Positions 53,990-62,570 are shown, counted from the first letter of the stretch. The stretch: 64,000 bases of DNA from Paraherbaspirillum soli (GCF_042654985.1 NZ_JBHSMT010000013.1:124001-188000), one strand, 5' to 3'. Notes: generated from the letters alone by a model not told the origin. Program-made: numbers and translations.

Positions 53990-54087
53990 GTAGGGCGGAT
54001 GAGCGCAGCGTTATCCGCCATGATGCCGCCGCCTGCGGTGGGTTCGGGCCGAGTAACGGCGGAAGACGCTGCGCTTTTCCGCCCTAC
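53990..54087. repeat. MITE-like inverted repeat (GTAGGGCGGA type)
   Basis: GTAGGGCGGATGAGCGCAGCG (53990-54010) and CGCTGCGCTTTTCCGCCCTAC (54067-54087) are inverted with two mismatches over 21 positions, and the middle is also partly palindromic. Such GTAGGGCGGATAACGC-like elements recur in many bacterial genomes as small non-autonomous repeats. Confidence 0.7.
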
Positions 54088-54106
54088 TTGCTGATTCTCA
54101 AGGCAA

Positions 54107-54136
54107 TAAAAAAGCCGGCTGATCGCCGGCTTTTTT
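54107..54136. terminator. Bidirectional terminator after parC
   Basis: AAAAAAGCCGGC and GCCGGCTTTTTT form a strong stem (54114-54130) with a 5-base loop. It ends parC on one strand and the convergent aminotransferase on the other. Confidence 0.85.
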
Positions 54137-54155
54137 CATGCGCTGAAACCTGAAG

Positions 54156-55349
54156 TCACAGCATCGCGGTAATCAACTTACCCAGGATCTCGATTCCCTT
54201 GCGGATTTTCTCCGGTGGCACGGTGACGAAGCTCAGGCGCAGGGTATTGCTTTCCGGCGTATTGCCGTAGAACGGTGCGCCCGGCACAAACGCGACGTGC
54301 TGTTCGATGGCCTGCGCCAGCAGTACTTTGCTGTCGATATGCTTGGGCAAGGTCACCCAGATAAACATGCCGCCTTCCGGTTTGGTCCAGCTGGCGCTGC
54401 TTGGGAAATACGTTTGCAGTGCATCCAGCATCGCCGCGCACTGATCCGAATACAGCTTGCGGATGGTCGGGATGTGCTCTTTCAGGAAGCCGTCCTTGAT
54501 CGCTTCGTACACCACCATCTGGGTCAGCTGGGCAGTGTGCAAATCGGTCGCCTGTTTGGCTTGCTCCAGCTTCTCCACCAGCGGCCGCGGCGCCACCACA
54601 TAGCCCAGACGAATGCCCGGCGTCAGGATTTTGGAGAACGAACCCATGTAGATAACGCCGTCCGGATTCATGTTCAGCATCTTCGGCAACGGTTCGCCGC
54701 GATAGCTGAGGGCGCCGTACGGGTCATCCTCGATCAGCGGCAAGCCCAGTTTGTCGCAGGCCGCGACCAGGGCCTGGCGGCGTTCCACCGACAGCGTGCG
54801 GCCGGTCGGGTTCTGGAAATTAGGCAAGGCATACAGCATGCGCGCGCCCTGCCCCAAGGTTTCAACCGCTTCCGGCAGCAAGCCGCCGTCATCGCTAGGC
54901 AGCGACACGAACTCCGGTCCATATAAGGAAAAGGCTTGCAAGGCGCCCAGATAACTTGGCGTTTCGACCAATACCTTGCTGCCCTCGTCGATCAATACCT
55001 TGCCCAGCAAATCCAACCCTTGCTGCGAGCCGGACACCATCAACACCTGTTCCGGCAAGATTTTGGCATCGCTGGTCGACAGCGAATTGGCGACCCACTC
55101 GCGCAGCGGCCCATAACCGTCGGTCGGACCGTATTGCAGCGCAATTTTGCCTTGTAGCGACAGCACTTTGTCGTAGGCCGCGCGCATTTGTTCGACCGGG
55201 AACGTCGCTGGCGACGGCAGGCCGCCGGCGAACGAAATCACTTCCGGACGCATCGTTACCTTCAGGATTTCGCGGATGGCCGAGCTTTGCAGCTTTTGCG
55301 CACGCTCCGAAAAGCGCCATTGGATAGGGGTTGGATTATTAATTTTCAT
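54156..55349 (-). CDS. PLP-dependent aminotransferase (2-aminoadipate/aromatic-type)
   Basis: 397 residues from ATG 55349 (MKINNPTPIQWRFSERAQ); the longer frame upstream is not supported. The class I fold is clear: ISFAGGLPSPATFP near the N-terminus, NFQNPTG (180-186) and EDDPYG (207-212), then Lys240 in MGSFSKILTPGIRLGY that binds PLP, with a final RLSFVT arginine. Substrate could be 2-aminoadipate, kynurenine or an aromatic amino acid. A RidA gene lies 108 bases upstream on the same strand, consistent with handling of reactive enamines. Confidence 0.9.
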   Translation of the reverse strand: MKINNPTPIQWRFSERAQKLQSSAIREILKVTMRPEVISFAGGLPSPATFPVEQMRAAYDKVLSLQGKIALQYGPTDGYGPLREWVANSLSTSDAKILPEQVLMVSGSQQGLDLLGKVLIDEGSKVLVETPSYLGALQAFSLYGPEFVSLPSDDGGLLPEAVETLGQGARMLYALPNFQNPTGRTLSVERRQALVAACDKLGLPLIEDDPYGALSYRGEPLPKMLNMNPDGVIYMGSFSKILTPGIRLGYVVAPRPLVEKLEQAKQATDLHTAQLTQMVVYEAIKDGFLKEHIPTIRKLYSDQCAAMLDALQTYFPSSASWTKPEGGMFIWVTLPKHIDSKVLLAQAIEQHVAFVPGAPFYGNTPESNTLRLSFVTVPPEKIRKGIEILGKLITAML

Positions 55350-55457
55350 GCTGTTCTCTTCAAGTGATCTTCTTTTTATAATCGGATTCTTGTGATCTGG
55401 CGTCTCCGCTATTGGGTAGCTAGTAGCGATGGCACTCAATAATCGCTGCTGCCGGGA

Positions 55458-55916
55458 CTACTCCAGTTCTGCAATCATTTCAATTTCAACGCAGGCGCCC
55501 ATCGGCAGCTGCGCGACGCCGAACGCCGAACGGGCATGTATGCCTTTGGCGCCAAATACCTCCGAGATCAATTCCGAAGCGCCGTTGGTAACCAGGTGCT
55601 GCTCGGTAAAATCAGGCGTCGAATTGACCAGGCTCATCAGCTTGACGACGCGTTTGACGCGAGTCAGGTCGTTGCCGGTTGCCGCTTGCAGGGTCGCCAT
55701 CAGGTCGATTGCGATGTTGCGTGCAGCTTGTTTGGCTTCGTCAGTCGTAATGTCCTTGCCGAGTTGGCCGACCCAGATCTTGCCGTCTCTCTTCGCCAGA
55801 TGACCCGACAAATAAATCGTCTTGCCGCTTTGTACGTACATCACATAGGCAGCAGCGGGCGCAGCGACCGCCGGCAAGGTGATATTCAGGGCTTTCAAAT
55901 TTTCATAAACAGACAT
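55458..55916 (-). CDS. RidA-family protein
   Basis: 152 residues from ATG 55916. The RidA/YjgF pattern is present: YVQSGKTIYLSGHLAKRDGK, AARNIAIDLMATLQAATGNDLTRVKRVVKLMSLVN, and a late ARSAFGVAQLPMGACVEIEMIAELE with Arg at the start of that strand, the carboxylate anchor. It belongs to the subgroup annotated as RidA-like YjgF/chorismate-mutase-fold proteins. It precedes the aminotransferase on the same strand. Confidence 0.9.
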   Translation of the reverse strand: MSVYENLKALNITLPAVAAPAAAYVMYVQSGKTIYLSGHLAKRDGKIWVGQLGKDITTDEAKQAARNIAIDLMATLQAATGNDLTRVKRVVKLMSLVNSTPDFTEQHLVTNGASELISEVFGAKGIHARSAFGVAQLPMGACVEIEMIAELE

Positions 55917-56093
55917 CTGACACTCCGATAAAAAGATCATTTGTCGGCGCTTTTGACGCCAACAACAATGATGGGATGAATTGGGGTAAAGCCGGCGCAA
56001 CTCTGAAGAAGCTGCCGGCTAATTGATGATTATCTCAAATCCGCCGTGCAGATTGCGGAAAAATACTGCTATTTATTTCACCACTTTGTATCA

Positions 56094-56212
56094 GACACTT
56101 CTAAAAACCGTAGCGAGCGGCCCAAGGTCGGGGCGAGAAGCGCAACCGTACGGAGGTACGGTGAGCATCGCAGCCCCGAGATTGGGACGCGCAGTAGTTT
56201 TTTAGAGGTGTC
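56094..56212. repeat. MITE-like element D, copy 1
   Basis: About 118 bases with imperfect terminal inverted repeats (GACACTTCTAAAAACCGTAG and its mirror GTAGTTTTTTAGAGGTGTC) and an internal palindrome CCGTACGGAGGTACGG. A second copy, in the opposite orientation and over 85% alike by eye, lies at 61893-62010. No coding potential of its own. Confidence 0.75.
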
Positions 56213-56253
56213 CTTCGCGATCATCATTTCTGTGTAACAAGCAACTCCGGCCG

Positions 56254-56850
56254 CTAAAGCCAGATTGAAACCGCCGAATAAACCGTCAACAGTACCATCA
56301 CCGCGCAAAACACGCGCTGCCACAGCGCTTGCGCCAAGTAGCGCCTTAGTACCGAGCCGGCCCCGGCCCAGACGCTGACGCAAGGCAGATTGATCGCGCA
56401 AAACACCAGGCAATACAGGCTGATCGAGAGCCAGATCGACTCCATCTGCGGCAAGAATGCCGAAGCGCTGGTGACCGCCATGATCCAGGCTTTCGGGTTG
56501 GCAAATTGAAACAGCGATGCCGCCATAAAAGTCATGGGCTTGTTGTCGCCCTTCGGATCGGCGTTGAACGTCATTTTGCGCAGCTTCCAGGCCAGGTACA
56601 GCAAATACCCCGAGCCCAGCGTTTTGAGTATCACGTGGATTGACGGCAATGCCAGGATCAGGCTGCCGATCCCGGCCGCGCACAGCACCAGCATGACGCC
56701 GAAGCCGAAAGTGACGCCGAGCATGTGCGGGACCGTGCGGTTAAAGCCGAACATGATGCCCGACGAGGTCAGCATGATGTTGTTGGGGCCAGGCGTGATG
56801 GATGACACGAAGGCGAACAGGGCAAGCGGAAATAAGGTTTCGATCATCAT
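56254..56850 (-). CDS. LysE/RhtB-family amino-acid exporter
   Basis: 198 residues with six hydrophobic segments. The N-terminal SITPGPNNIMLTSSG and GFNRTVPHMLGVTFGFGVMLVL, and the FQFANPKAWIMAV segment in the middle, are diagnostic of the LysE superfamily. It exports an amino acid or its derivative. It is coupled to DUF2917 (4-base overlap), and the divergent MocR gene probably controls both. Confidence 0.9.
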   Translation of the reverse strand: MMIETLFPLALFAFVSSITPGPNNIMLTSSGIMFGFNRTVPHMLGVTFGFGVMLVLCAAGIGSLILALPSIHVILKTLGSGYLLYLAWKLRKMTFNADPKGDNKPMTFMAASLFQFANPKAWIMAVTSASAFLPQMESIWLSISLYCLVFCAINLPCVSVWAGAGSVLRRYLAQALWQRVFCAVMVLLTVYSAVSIWL

Positions 56851-57197
56851 GAGTCAACTCTATCTAATCCAAATACATTGGTTGCGGGGTGGAAGCCGGG
56901 GTCGCGCAGGCGACTTAATGCCGATAGTAAAGCCGTCAACAAGCCGCGTTGCGGCGGACAAGTCAGCTCGATGCGACTGTCGGCCGAGTCGGATTCAACC
57001 ACCACCATGCGGCCTGGCAGCAATGCCAGCGAGCGGCCGGCGCGCAGCCAGTGATCTTCCGGCTGCCCTTCGAAAGTAATCCATACCTGCCCGCTCAGCA
57101 CCCGCAAGGTGCGCGGACTATCGGCGATACCGGCCAGCGTGCAGCCGCCGGCGATGGTCAGTTGGGTATGCCCTGTTTGCATGAACAATGTTTTCAT
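56847..57197 (-). CDS. DUF2917 cupin-like protein
   Basis: 116 residues. The pattern matches DUF2917, a small cupin-like fold: TIAGGCTLAGIADSPRTLRVLSGQVWITFEGQPEDHWLRAGRSLALLPGRMVVVES. No catalytic role is known. It is the first gene of the two-gene unit with the LysE exporter: its stop overlaps the exporter start. The MocR regulator is divergent from it by about 107 bases. Confidence 0.85.
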   Translation of the reverse strand: MKTLFMQTGHTQLTIAGGCTLAGIADSPRTLRVLSGQVWITFEGQPEDHWLRAGRSLALLPGRMVVVESDSADSRIELTCPPQRGLLTALLSALSRLRDPGFHPATNVFGLDRVDS

Positions 57198-57249
57198 GGT
57201 GGTCAGTGGTTGTCAGCGTTTGTAATGTAGGAGTATCCTATGCGATAAA

Positions 57250-57318
57250 ACCAATACAGTACCAATACAGTTAACCAAATAATTTCTACCATTGTCCTGG
57301 TGATATGACCAATACAGT
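57250..57318. promoter_or_regulatory. Direct-repeat operator of the MocR regulator
   Basis: ACCAATACAGT occurs at 57250-57260, 57261-57271 and 57308-57318: two tandem copies in the divergent promoter region and a third overlapping codons 2-5 of the regulator. MocR proteins such as GabR bind short direct repeats; the precise repetition here, one over the coding start, suggests an autoregulatory operator that also governs the divergent DUF2917-lysE pair. Confidence 0.6.
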
Positions 57319-58771
57319 TCCTGCCCGCAAGCTTAGCGCCGTAGCGTCGCCCACCGCCCCTCAGCTACTGTCGCGCGATAGCGATACCTCGCTGGTCGAG
57401 CAGATAGTGCGCTTGATCGAAGCGCGCATCGACGACCGGCTGTTGCGTACCGGCGCACGCATGCCGTCGATTCGCCAATTCGCCGATTTGCATGGCGTTT
57501 CGCGGTTTACCGTGGTCGAGGCCTACGACCGGCTGGTGGCGAAAGGCTTCCTGGAATCGCGCCGCGGCTCCGGCTTTTATGTGCGCGAACGTTCGCCGTT
57601 GATCGGCAACGGTCAACACCAGCCGTCCGGCGATAGCCGGCCGCCGTTGCTGGACGTGGTCTGGCTGGTGCGCAATATGTTCCGCCAAATGCCGCCGCAA
57701 AAAATGCCGGGCTCGGGCATGCTGCCGAACGACTGGCTGGACGGCGCACTGATTGCCAACGCCTTGCGCGCCGTCAGCCGGCAAAGTCCCAGCCACTTCC
57801 TGACCTATGGCACGCCGCAAGGTTTTTTACCGCTGCGTCAGCAACTGCAATTGAAACTGGCGGAGCTGGAAATCGCCGCCACGCCGGAGCAATTGGTCAC
57901 CACCATCGGCGTCACCCAGGCCATCGACATCGTGGCGCGCCACTTTACCCAGCCGGGCGACGTGATCTTCGTCGACGATCCGTCCTGGTTCATGATGTTT
58001 GCCTCGTTCACCGCGCTCGGCGCCAAGATCGTCGGCATTCCGCGACTTGCGGACGGCCCCGACATCGCCAAACTGGCGGAACTGGCGGCCTTGCACAAGC
58101 CCAAGCTGTATGTGCTGGTATCGGTGTTGCACAATCCAACCTCGACCTCGCTGTCGGCGGCCAAAGCATTCCAGATCCTCAAGATCGCGGAAGAACACGA
58201 CTTCATGATTGTCGAAGACGATATTTACTGCGATATGCACCCTGGCACCGTAGTGCAGCCGGCGACCCGCATTGCGACCATGGATCAGCTCAAGCGGGTG
58301 ATTTACCTGGGCGGTTTTTCCAAAACGCTATCGCCCAATCTACGGGTCGGTTTTATTGCCACCTCGCATGAGCTGGCGCAAAATTTTGCCGACCACAAAC
58401 TGCTGACCACGCTGACCAGCGCCGAAATCGGCGAGCGCGTGGTCTACAAGATCCTGTCCGAGGGCCACTACCGCAAGCACGTCGACCGCCTGCGCGGCAA
58501 ACTCGACAGCCTGCGCGACAAAACCATCCGGCAACTGGAACGGGTCGGCATGACAGTCGACATCAGCACCCCGGCCGGCATGTTCGTCTGGCCCGACACC
58601 GGTTGCGACACCAATGTCCTGACCGAAAAAGCGCTGGCGCAAGGCTATTTGCTGGCGCCCGGCAGCTTGTTCTCGCCCACCCAATTGCCGACGTCGCGGA
58701 TGCGAATCAATGTGGCATCCATGTCCGACCCGGGAGTCTGGAGCTTCCTGGAACAGGAATGCGGCAAATAA
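57305..58771 (+). CDS. MocR/PdxR-type GntR regulator with aminotransferase domain
   Basis: 488 residues. A GntR helix domain (LLRTGARMPSIRQFADLHGVSRFTVVEAYDRLVAKGFLESRRGSGFYV, about 46-93) precedes an aminotransferase-like domain with VEDDIYCDMH and Lys340 in LGGFSKTLSPNLRVGF as PLP site. It likely senses an amino acid through a PLP adduct and controls the divergent LysE exporter. The third operator repeat lies within its own first codons. Confidence 0.93.
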   Translation: MTNTVPARKLSAVASPTAPQLLSRDSDTSLVEQIVRLIEARIDDRLLRTGARMPSIRQFADLHGVSRFTVVEAYDRLVAKGFLESRRGSGFYVRERSPLIGNGQHQPSGDSRPPLLDVVWLVRNMFRQMPPQKMPGSGMLPNDWLDGALIANALRAVSRQSPSHFLTYGTPQGFLPLRQQLQLKLAELEIAATPEQLVTTIGVTQAIDIVARHFTQPGDVIFVDDPSWFMMFASFTALGAKIVGIPRLADGPDIAKLAELAALHKPKLYVLVSVLHNPTSTSLSAAKAFQILKIAEEHDFMIVEDDIYCDMHPGTVVQPATRIATMDQLKRVIYLGGFSKTLSPNLRVGFIATSHELAQNFADHKLLTTLTSAEIGERVVYKILSEGHYRKHVDRLRGKLDSLRDKTIRQLERVGMTVDISTPAGMFVWPDTGCDTNVLTEKALAQGYLLAPGSLFSPTQLPTSRMRINVASMSDPGVWSFLEQECGK

Positions 58772-58901
58772 GTTCCAAAAAGATCATAAATAGCGAAATA
58801 ACATGGCCTTGAAATAGCCGATTCACGCCCCATTTTCGGTGGAATCTGGCTTACATCGTATTTTTCCTATTCACCCCCATCCATTTCAGAGGTAACAAGC
58901 A

Positions 58902-60815
58902 ATGGTCGTATCAGAAAAGCAAACCCTTGGTTTCCAGGCAGAAGTCAAACAACTGCTGCAGTTGATGATTCACTCGCTGTATTCCAACAAAGAGATTTTC
59001 CTGCGCGAACTGATCTCCAATGCGTCCGATGCCGCCGACAAGCTGCGCTTTGAAGCGATCAACAACGACGCCTTGTACGAGAACGATCACGAACTGAAAA
59101 TCAAGGTCACTTTCGATAAAACGGCGCGCACCATCACCATCTCCGATAACGGCATCGGCATGAGCCGCGACGATGCGATCGAGCATCTGGGCACCATCGC
59201 CAAATCCGGCACCAAGGAATTCTTCTCGAAATTGTCCGGTGACCAGCAAAAAGATGCGGCGCTGATCGGCCAGTTCGGGGTCGGCTTTTATTCGGCCTTC
59301 ATCATCGCCGACAAGATCACGGTCGACACCCGCCGCGCCGGCATTGCAGCCGCCGAAGGCGTGCGCTGGGAATCCGCGGGCGAAGGCGATTTCAGCATCG
59401 AAACGATCGACAAACCAACCCGCGGCACCGACATCACCCTGCACCTGCGCGAAGGCGAAGACGAGTACCTGTCGGCCTGGAAATTGAAATCCATCATCCG
59501 CAAATATTCCGACCATATCTCGCTGCCGATCGTGATGCAGAAGGAAGAATGGGACGAAGAGAAAAAAGAAACCGTGCTCAAGGACGAATTCGAAACCGTC
59601 AATCAAGCCAGTGCGCTGTGGGCTCGCAACAAGGCCGACATCACGGAAGAGCAATACACCGAATTCTACAAACACGTTTCGCACGCTTTCGAAGCGCCGC
59701 TGACGTACACCCACAACCGGGTCGAAGGTCGCAGCGAATACACGCAACTGCTCTACATCCCGGCCCGCGCCCCGTTCGACCTGTGGGATCGCAACAAGCG
59801 CGGCGGTATCAAGCTGTACGTCAAACGCGTGTTCATCATGGACGACGCCGAGCAATTGATGCCGGTCTATCTGCGCTTCGTCAAGGGCGTGATCGATTCC
59901 AGCGATTTGCCGCTGAATGTATCGCGCGAAATCCTGCAGGAATCGCGCGATGTGCGCGTCATCCGCGAAGGCTCGACCAAGCGCGTGCTGGGCTTGCTGG
60001 AAGAATTGGCGAACAGCGACGATCAAGCGCAAAAGGATAAATACACCACCTTCTGGCAAGAATTCGGCCAGGTGCTGAAAGAAGGCATCGGCGAAGATGC
60101 CGGCAACAAGGAACGCATCGCCAAACTGCTGCGCTTCGCCTCGACCCACAACGATAGCGATGCCCAGACCGTGTCGTTCGCCGACTATATCGGCCGCATG
60201 AAAGAAGGTCAGGACAAGATCTACTACGTCACCGGCGAATCGTATGCCGCCGCCAAGAACAGCCCGCACCTGGAAATCTTCCGCAAGAAAGGCGTCGAAG
60301 TGCTGTTGCTGACCGACCGTGTCGATGAGTGGATGCTGTCGTTCATCCAGGATTTCGAAGGCAAGGAACTGGCATCGGTGGCCAAGGGCGGACTCGATCT
60401 CGGCAAACTGGAAGACGAAGCCGAGAAAAAGCAGCACGAAGAAACCGAAACCCAGTTCAAGGATCTGGTCGAAAAAATGAAGAGCGCGCTGACCGACAAG
60501 GCCAAGGACGTGCGCGTGACCTTCCGTCTGACCGACTCGCCAGCCTGCCTGGTGGCCGACGAACACGAACTGTCGGGCAACCTGATGCGGATGCTGAAAG
60601 CCGCCGGCCAGGAAGCTCCTGAATCCAAGCCCATCCTGGAAATCAACCCTGATCATCCGCTGGTGCAACGCCTGAAATATGAGGAAGCCAAGTTCAGCGA
60701 TTGGTCGCACCTGCTGTTCGACCAGGCCATGCTGGCTGAAGGCGGCGCGCTGGCCGATCCATCCGGCTTCGTCAAGCGCCTGAATGAAATGCTGTTGGGC
60801 ATGGCGACAAAATAA
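58902..60815 (+). CDS. htpG: Molecular chaperone HtpG (Hsp90)
   Basis: 637 residues, normal size. The GHKL ATPase domain has IFLRELISNASDAADKLRFEA, ISDNGIGMSRDDAIEHLGTIAKSGT and GQFGVGFYSAFI. The middle domain contains VKRVFIMDDAEQLMPVYLRFVKGVIDSSDLPLNVSREILQ, and the C-terminal dimerisation part has LTDSPACLVADEHELSGNLMRML. It follows RBS AGAGG. A hairpin after the gene may stabilise or end the transcript. Confidence 0.97.
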   Translation: MVVSEKQTLGFQAEVKQLLQLMIHSLYSNKEIFLRELISNASDAADKLRFEAINNDALYENDHELKIKVTFDKTARTITISDNGIGMSRDDAIEHLGTIAKSGTKEFFSKLSGDQQKDAALIGQFGVGFYSAFIIADKITVDTRRAGIAAAEGVRWESAGEGDFSIETIDKPTRGTDITLHLREGEDEYLSAWKLKSIIRKYSDHISLPIVMQKEEWDEEKKETVLKDEFETVNQASALWARNKADITEEQYTEFYKHVSHAFEAPLTYTHNRVEGRSEYTQLLYIPARAPFDLWDRNKRGGIKLYVKRVFIMDDAEQLMPVYLRFVKGVIDSSDLPLNVSREILQESRDVRVIREGSTKRVLGLLEELANSDDQAQKDKYTTFWQEFGQVLKEGIGEDAGNKERIAKLLRFASTHNDSDAQTVSFADYIGRMKEGQDKIYYVTGESYAAAKNSPHLEIFRKKGVEVLLLTDRVDEWMLSFIQDFEGKELASVAKGGLDLGKLEDEAEKKQHEETETQFKDLVEKMKSALTDKAKDVRVTFRLTDSPACLVADEHELSGNLMRMLKAAGQEAPESKPILEINPDHPLVQRLKYEEAKFSDWSHLLFDQAMLAEGGALADPSGFVKRLNEMLLGMATK

Positions 60816-60831
60816 GGCGTATTCTCCGCCT

Positions 60832-60867
60832 GCTGGATGGTGAGCCATACATGGCTCGCCATCCAGC
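60832..60867. terminator. Strong hairpin after htpG, possible terminator
   Basis: GCTGGATGGTGAGCCAT and ATGGCTCGCCATCCAGC form a 17-base stem with one mismatch and a 2-base loop. The T-tract is poor (CTCCCCCTCTTCCCC), so intrinsic termination is uncertain. It begins 17 bases after the htpG stop. Confidence 0.5.
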
Positions 60868-60893
60868 TCCCCCTCTTCCCCATATCGTCATCA

Positions 60894-61442
60894 ATGGCCG
60901 ATATTCCTCCGCTATCCGGCAAACGGCTCGTGCTCCGCGCTTGGCGCGATGACGACTTGCTCCCGTTTGCGGCTCTCAATGCCGATCCGGTCGTAATGGA
61001 ATATTTTCCCGCTACGTTGAGCCGCGCCGAAAGCGATGCGCTGGCAACCCGCATTCGCGCGCATTTTGCGCAGCATGGTTATGGTTTCTGGGTGCTGGAG
61101 ATTCCCGGCCTCACGCCGTTCGCGGGTTGCGTCGGACTGCTGCACGCGGATTTCGAGGCGCCGTTTGCACCGACAGTGGAGATCGGCTGGCGCCTGGCGC
61201 AAGCCTATTGGGGTCAGGGTTACGCGACAGAAGCTGCGCAACTGGCGTTGCAATATGGCTTTGAAAAATGTCAGCTGCCGGAAATAGTCTCGTTCACTGC
61301 GGCCATCAACCTGCGTTCGCAAGCGTTGATGCGACGCCTGGGGATGACGCATGACTGCCGCGACGATTTTGAGCATCCCAAACTGCCGCAAGGCCATCGG
61401 CTACGTCCGCATGTACTCTACCGAATGATCAAGCCTCAATAA
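60894..61442 (+). CDS. GNAT-family N-acetyltransferase (RimJ/RimL-like)
   Basis: 182 residues from ATG 60894 (MADIPPLSGKRLVLRAW). The GNAT fold shows RLVLRAWRDDDLLPFAALNADPVVMEYFP, then EIGWRLAQAYWGQGYATEAAQLALQYGFE with the Q/RxxGxG/A acetyl-CoA loop (QGYATEA) and TAAINLRSQALMRRLGM. Members acetylate ribosomal proteins, polyamines or drugs; the true substrate is unknown. It is convergent with the Mpo1-like gene. Confidence 0.9.
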   Translation: MADIPPLSGKRLVLRAWRDDDLLPFAALNADPVVMEYFPATLSRAESDALATRIRAHFAQHGYGFWVLEIPGLTPFAGCVGLLHADFEAPFAPTVEIGWRLAQAYWGQGYATEAAQLALQYGFEKCQLPEIVSFTAAINLRSQALMRRLGMTHDCRDDFEHPKLPQGHRLRPHVLYRMIKPQ

Positions 61443-61876
61443 CGTAATTGCCAGCGCCGGTAAAAAATCCCCAGCACAAATAACGGCCCGATCAGCAAGA
61501 ATCGCAAATCGTCGAAGAACGACGGTTTCTTGCCTTCGATATGGTGACCGATAAATTGCCCGATCCAGGCAAGCACGAACACCGCAATCGACAGCGGCCA
61601 GATCCAGGCCGACGGCAACAGCGCCAGGACCAGCAACATCGCCCCCATCATCAGCGCCATCCCGGCTGCAAACGCCAGCGATAACGAGCAGTAGTACAGC
61701 AGCGCCAGCACCGCCGCCAGCAAGGCAACCAGCGGATGCCAGGTCCACCACAGGCCTAGCGCCGCAAATATGATCGCCGGGATGCAGATGCAGTGAATGA
61801 TTTCATTAACTGGATTGCGATGACTTTCTGCATAGATAGCCAACAGCGCATCAATTTTTCTGGTACTGGTTTGCAT
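61436..61876 (-). CDS. Mpo1-like (DUF962) membrane protein
   Basis: 146 residues from ATG 61876 with an ideal GGAGG at spacing 8; an in-frame GTG at 61885 lies within that ribosome site. Family markers are IDALLAIYAESHRNPVNEIIHCICIP at the start and WIGQFIGHHIEGKKPSFFDDLRFLLIGPLFVL at the end, with four hydrophobic helices between. Yeast Mpo1 is an Fe(II)-dependent dioxygenase of 2-hydroxy fatty acids, and its histidines correspond to those seen here. A bacterial substrate is not known. Confidence 0.88.
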   Translation of the reverse strand: MQTSTRKIDALLAIYAESHRNPVNEIIHCICIPAIIFAALGLWWTWHPLVALLAAVLALLYYCSLSLAFAAGMALMMGAMLLVLALLPSAWIWPLSIAVFVLAWIGQFIGHHIEGKKPSFFDDLRFLLIGPLFVLGIFYRRWQLRY

Positions 61877-61892
61877 GGTTGTCACCTCCTTG

Positions 61893-62010
61893 GCACCTCG
61901 AAAAACCTACTGCGCGGCCCAATCTCGTGGCTGCGATGCTCACCGTACATCCGTACGGCTGCGCTTCTCGCCTCGACCTTGAACCGCTCGCTACGGTTTT
62001 TCGAGATACC
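61893..62010. repeat. MITE-like element D, copy 2
   Basis: The reverse complement of this stretch matches 56094-56212 over nearly its whole length, including GTACGGTGAGCATCGCAGCC. Its ends carry GCACCTCGAAAAACC and GGTTTTTCGAGATACC. It lies just upstream of the Mpo1-like start and so may affect its promoter. Confidence 0.75.
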
Positions 62011-62035
62011 CTCTTAATTCATAGTTTAAAAAAAA

Positions 62036-62072
62036 GCCTGAATGTAGAAACCAGGAGTTTCCACATTCAGGC
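62036..62072 (-). terminator. Terminator downstream of glycine-zipper lipoprotein
   Basis: GCCTGAATGT and ACATTCAGGC form a 10-base stem extended by AGAAAC/GTTTCC, followed on the minus strand by a long T-run (the A-run at 62028-62034). It ends the lipoprotein gene transcribed leftward. Confidence 0.8.
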
Positions 62073-62114
62073 CTTCTGACGTCGCAGCGACTGCGCGTCG
62101 CTGCTGCTTGATCA

Positions 62115-62570
62115 TCAGTTATGTGTAACGCGCGTCACGCCGCCGGACGACAACAAGCGAACCCGGTCGCCGACACGGAATTGCTCGTCCGCATCCTGGG
62201 TGATCGCCCGCAATTCGCCGTTATTCAGGCGCACGGTAATTTCCAGACCGGGCCGCTTGGACAGGTTAGCCTCGACCTGGTTGCCGACAATCCCGCCCAG
62301 CACCGCGCCAACCACGCCCGCCGCCAATGAGCCGTTACCCTTGCCTATCGCTGCGCCGGATGCAACGCCGCCGATTGCCGCGCCTGCCAGCGTACCGGAG
62401 CCGCCGCCATGATTCTTGTCGATGATCACTTCGCGCACCGAATCCACGACCGCCATACGCACCGTTTGCTCACCTTGGGCTTGCCTGCTGTTATAAACGC
62501 TGGCCGAATTCGGGGTAACGGCACAACCGCTCAACGCAACAATCGCTGCGACTGCAATCAGGTTCTTCAT
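62115..62570 (-). CDS. Glycine-zipper 2TM outer membrane lipoprotein (SlyB/PcpY-like)
   Basis: 151 residues from ATG 62570; an ATG at 62585 is in frame. The lipobox LSGC (Cys16) gives lipid attachment after signal peptidase II. The glycine-zipper region runs GTLAGAAIGGVASGAAIG and GVVGAVLGGIVGNQVEANLSKRPG, the SlyB-like membrane hairpin, followed by a small beta domain (EITVRLNNGELRAITQDAD). Such proteins help keep outer membrane integrity under stress. It is followed by a strong terminator. Confidence 0.9.
   Translation of the reverse strand: MKNLIAVAAIVALSGCAVTPNSASVYNSRQAQGEQTVRMAVVDSVREVIIDKNHGGGSGTLAGAAIGGVASGAAIGKGNGSLAAGVVGAVLGGIVGNQVEANLSKRPGLEITVRLNNGELRAITQDADEQFRVGDRVRLLSSGGVTRVTHN

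Noticed and set aside
58911..60848. 645-codon open frame on the minus strand opposite htpG
   Set aside because: It is the mirror of a strongly biased coding sequence: htpG is unmistakable on the plus strand, and the antisense frame has no ribosome site or recognisable domain.
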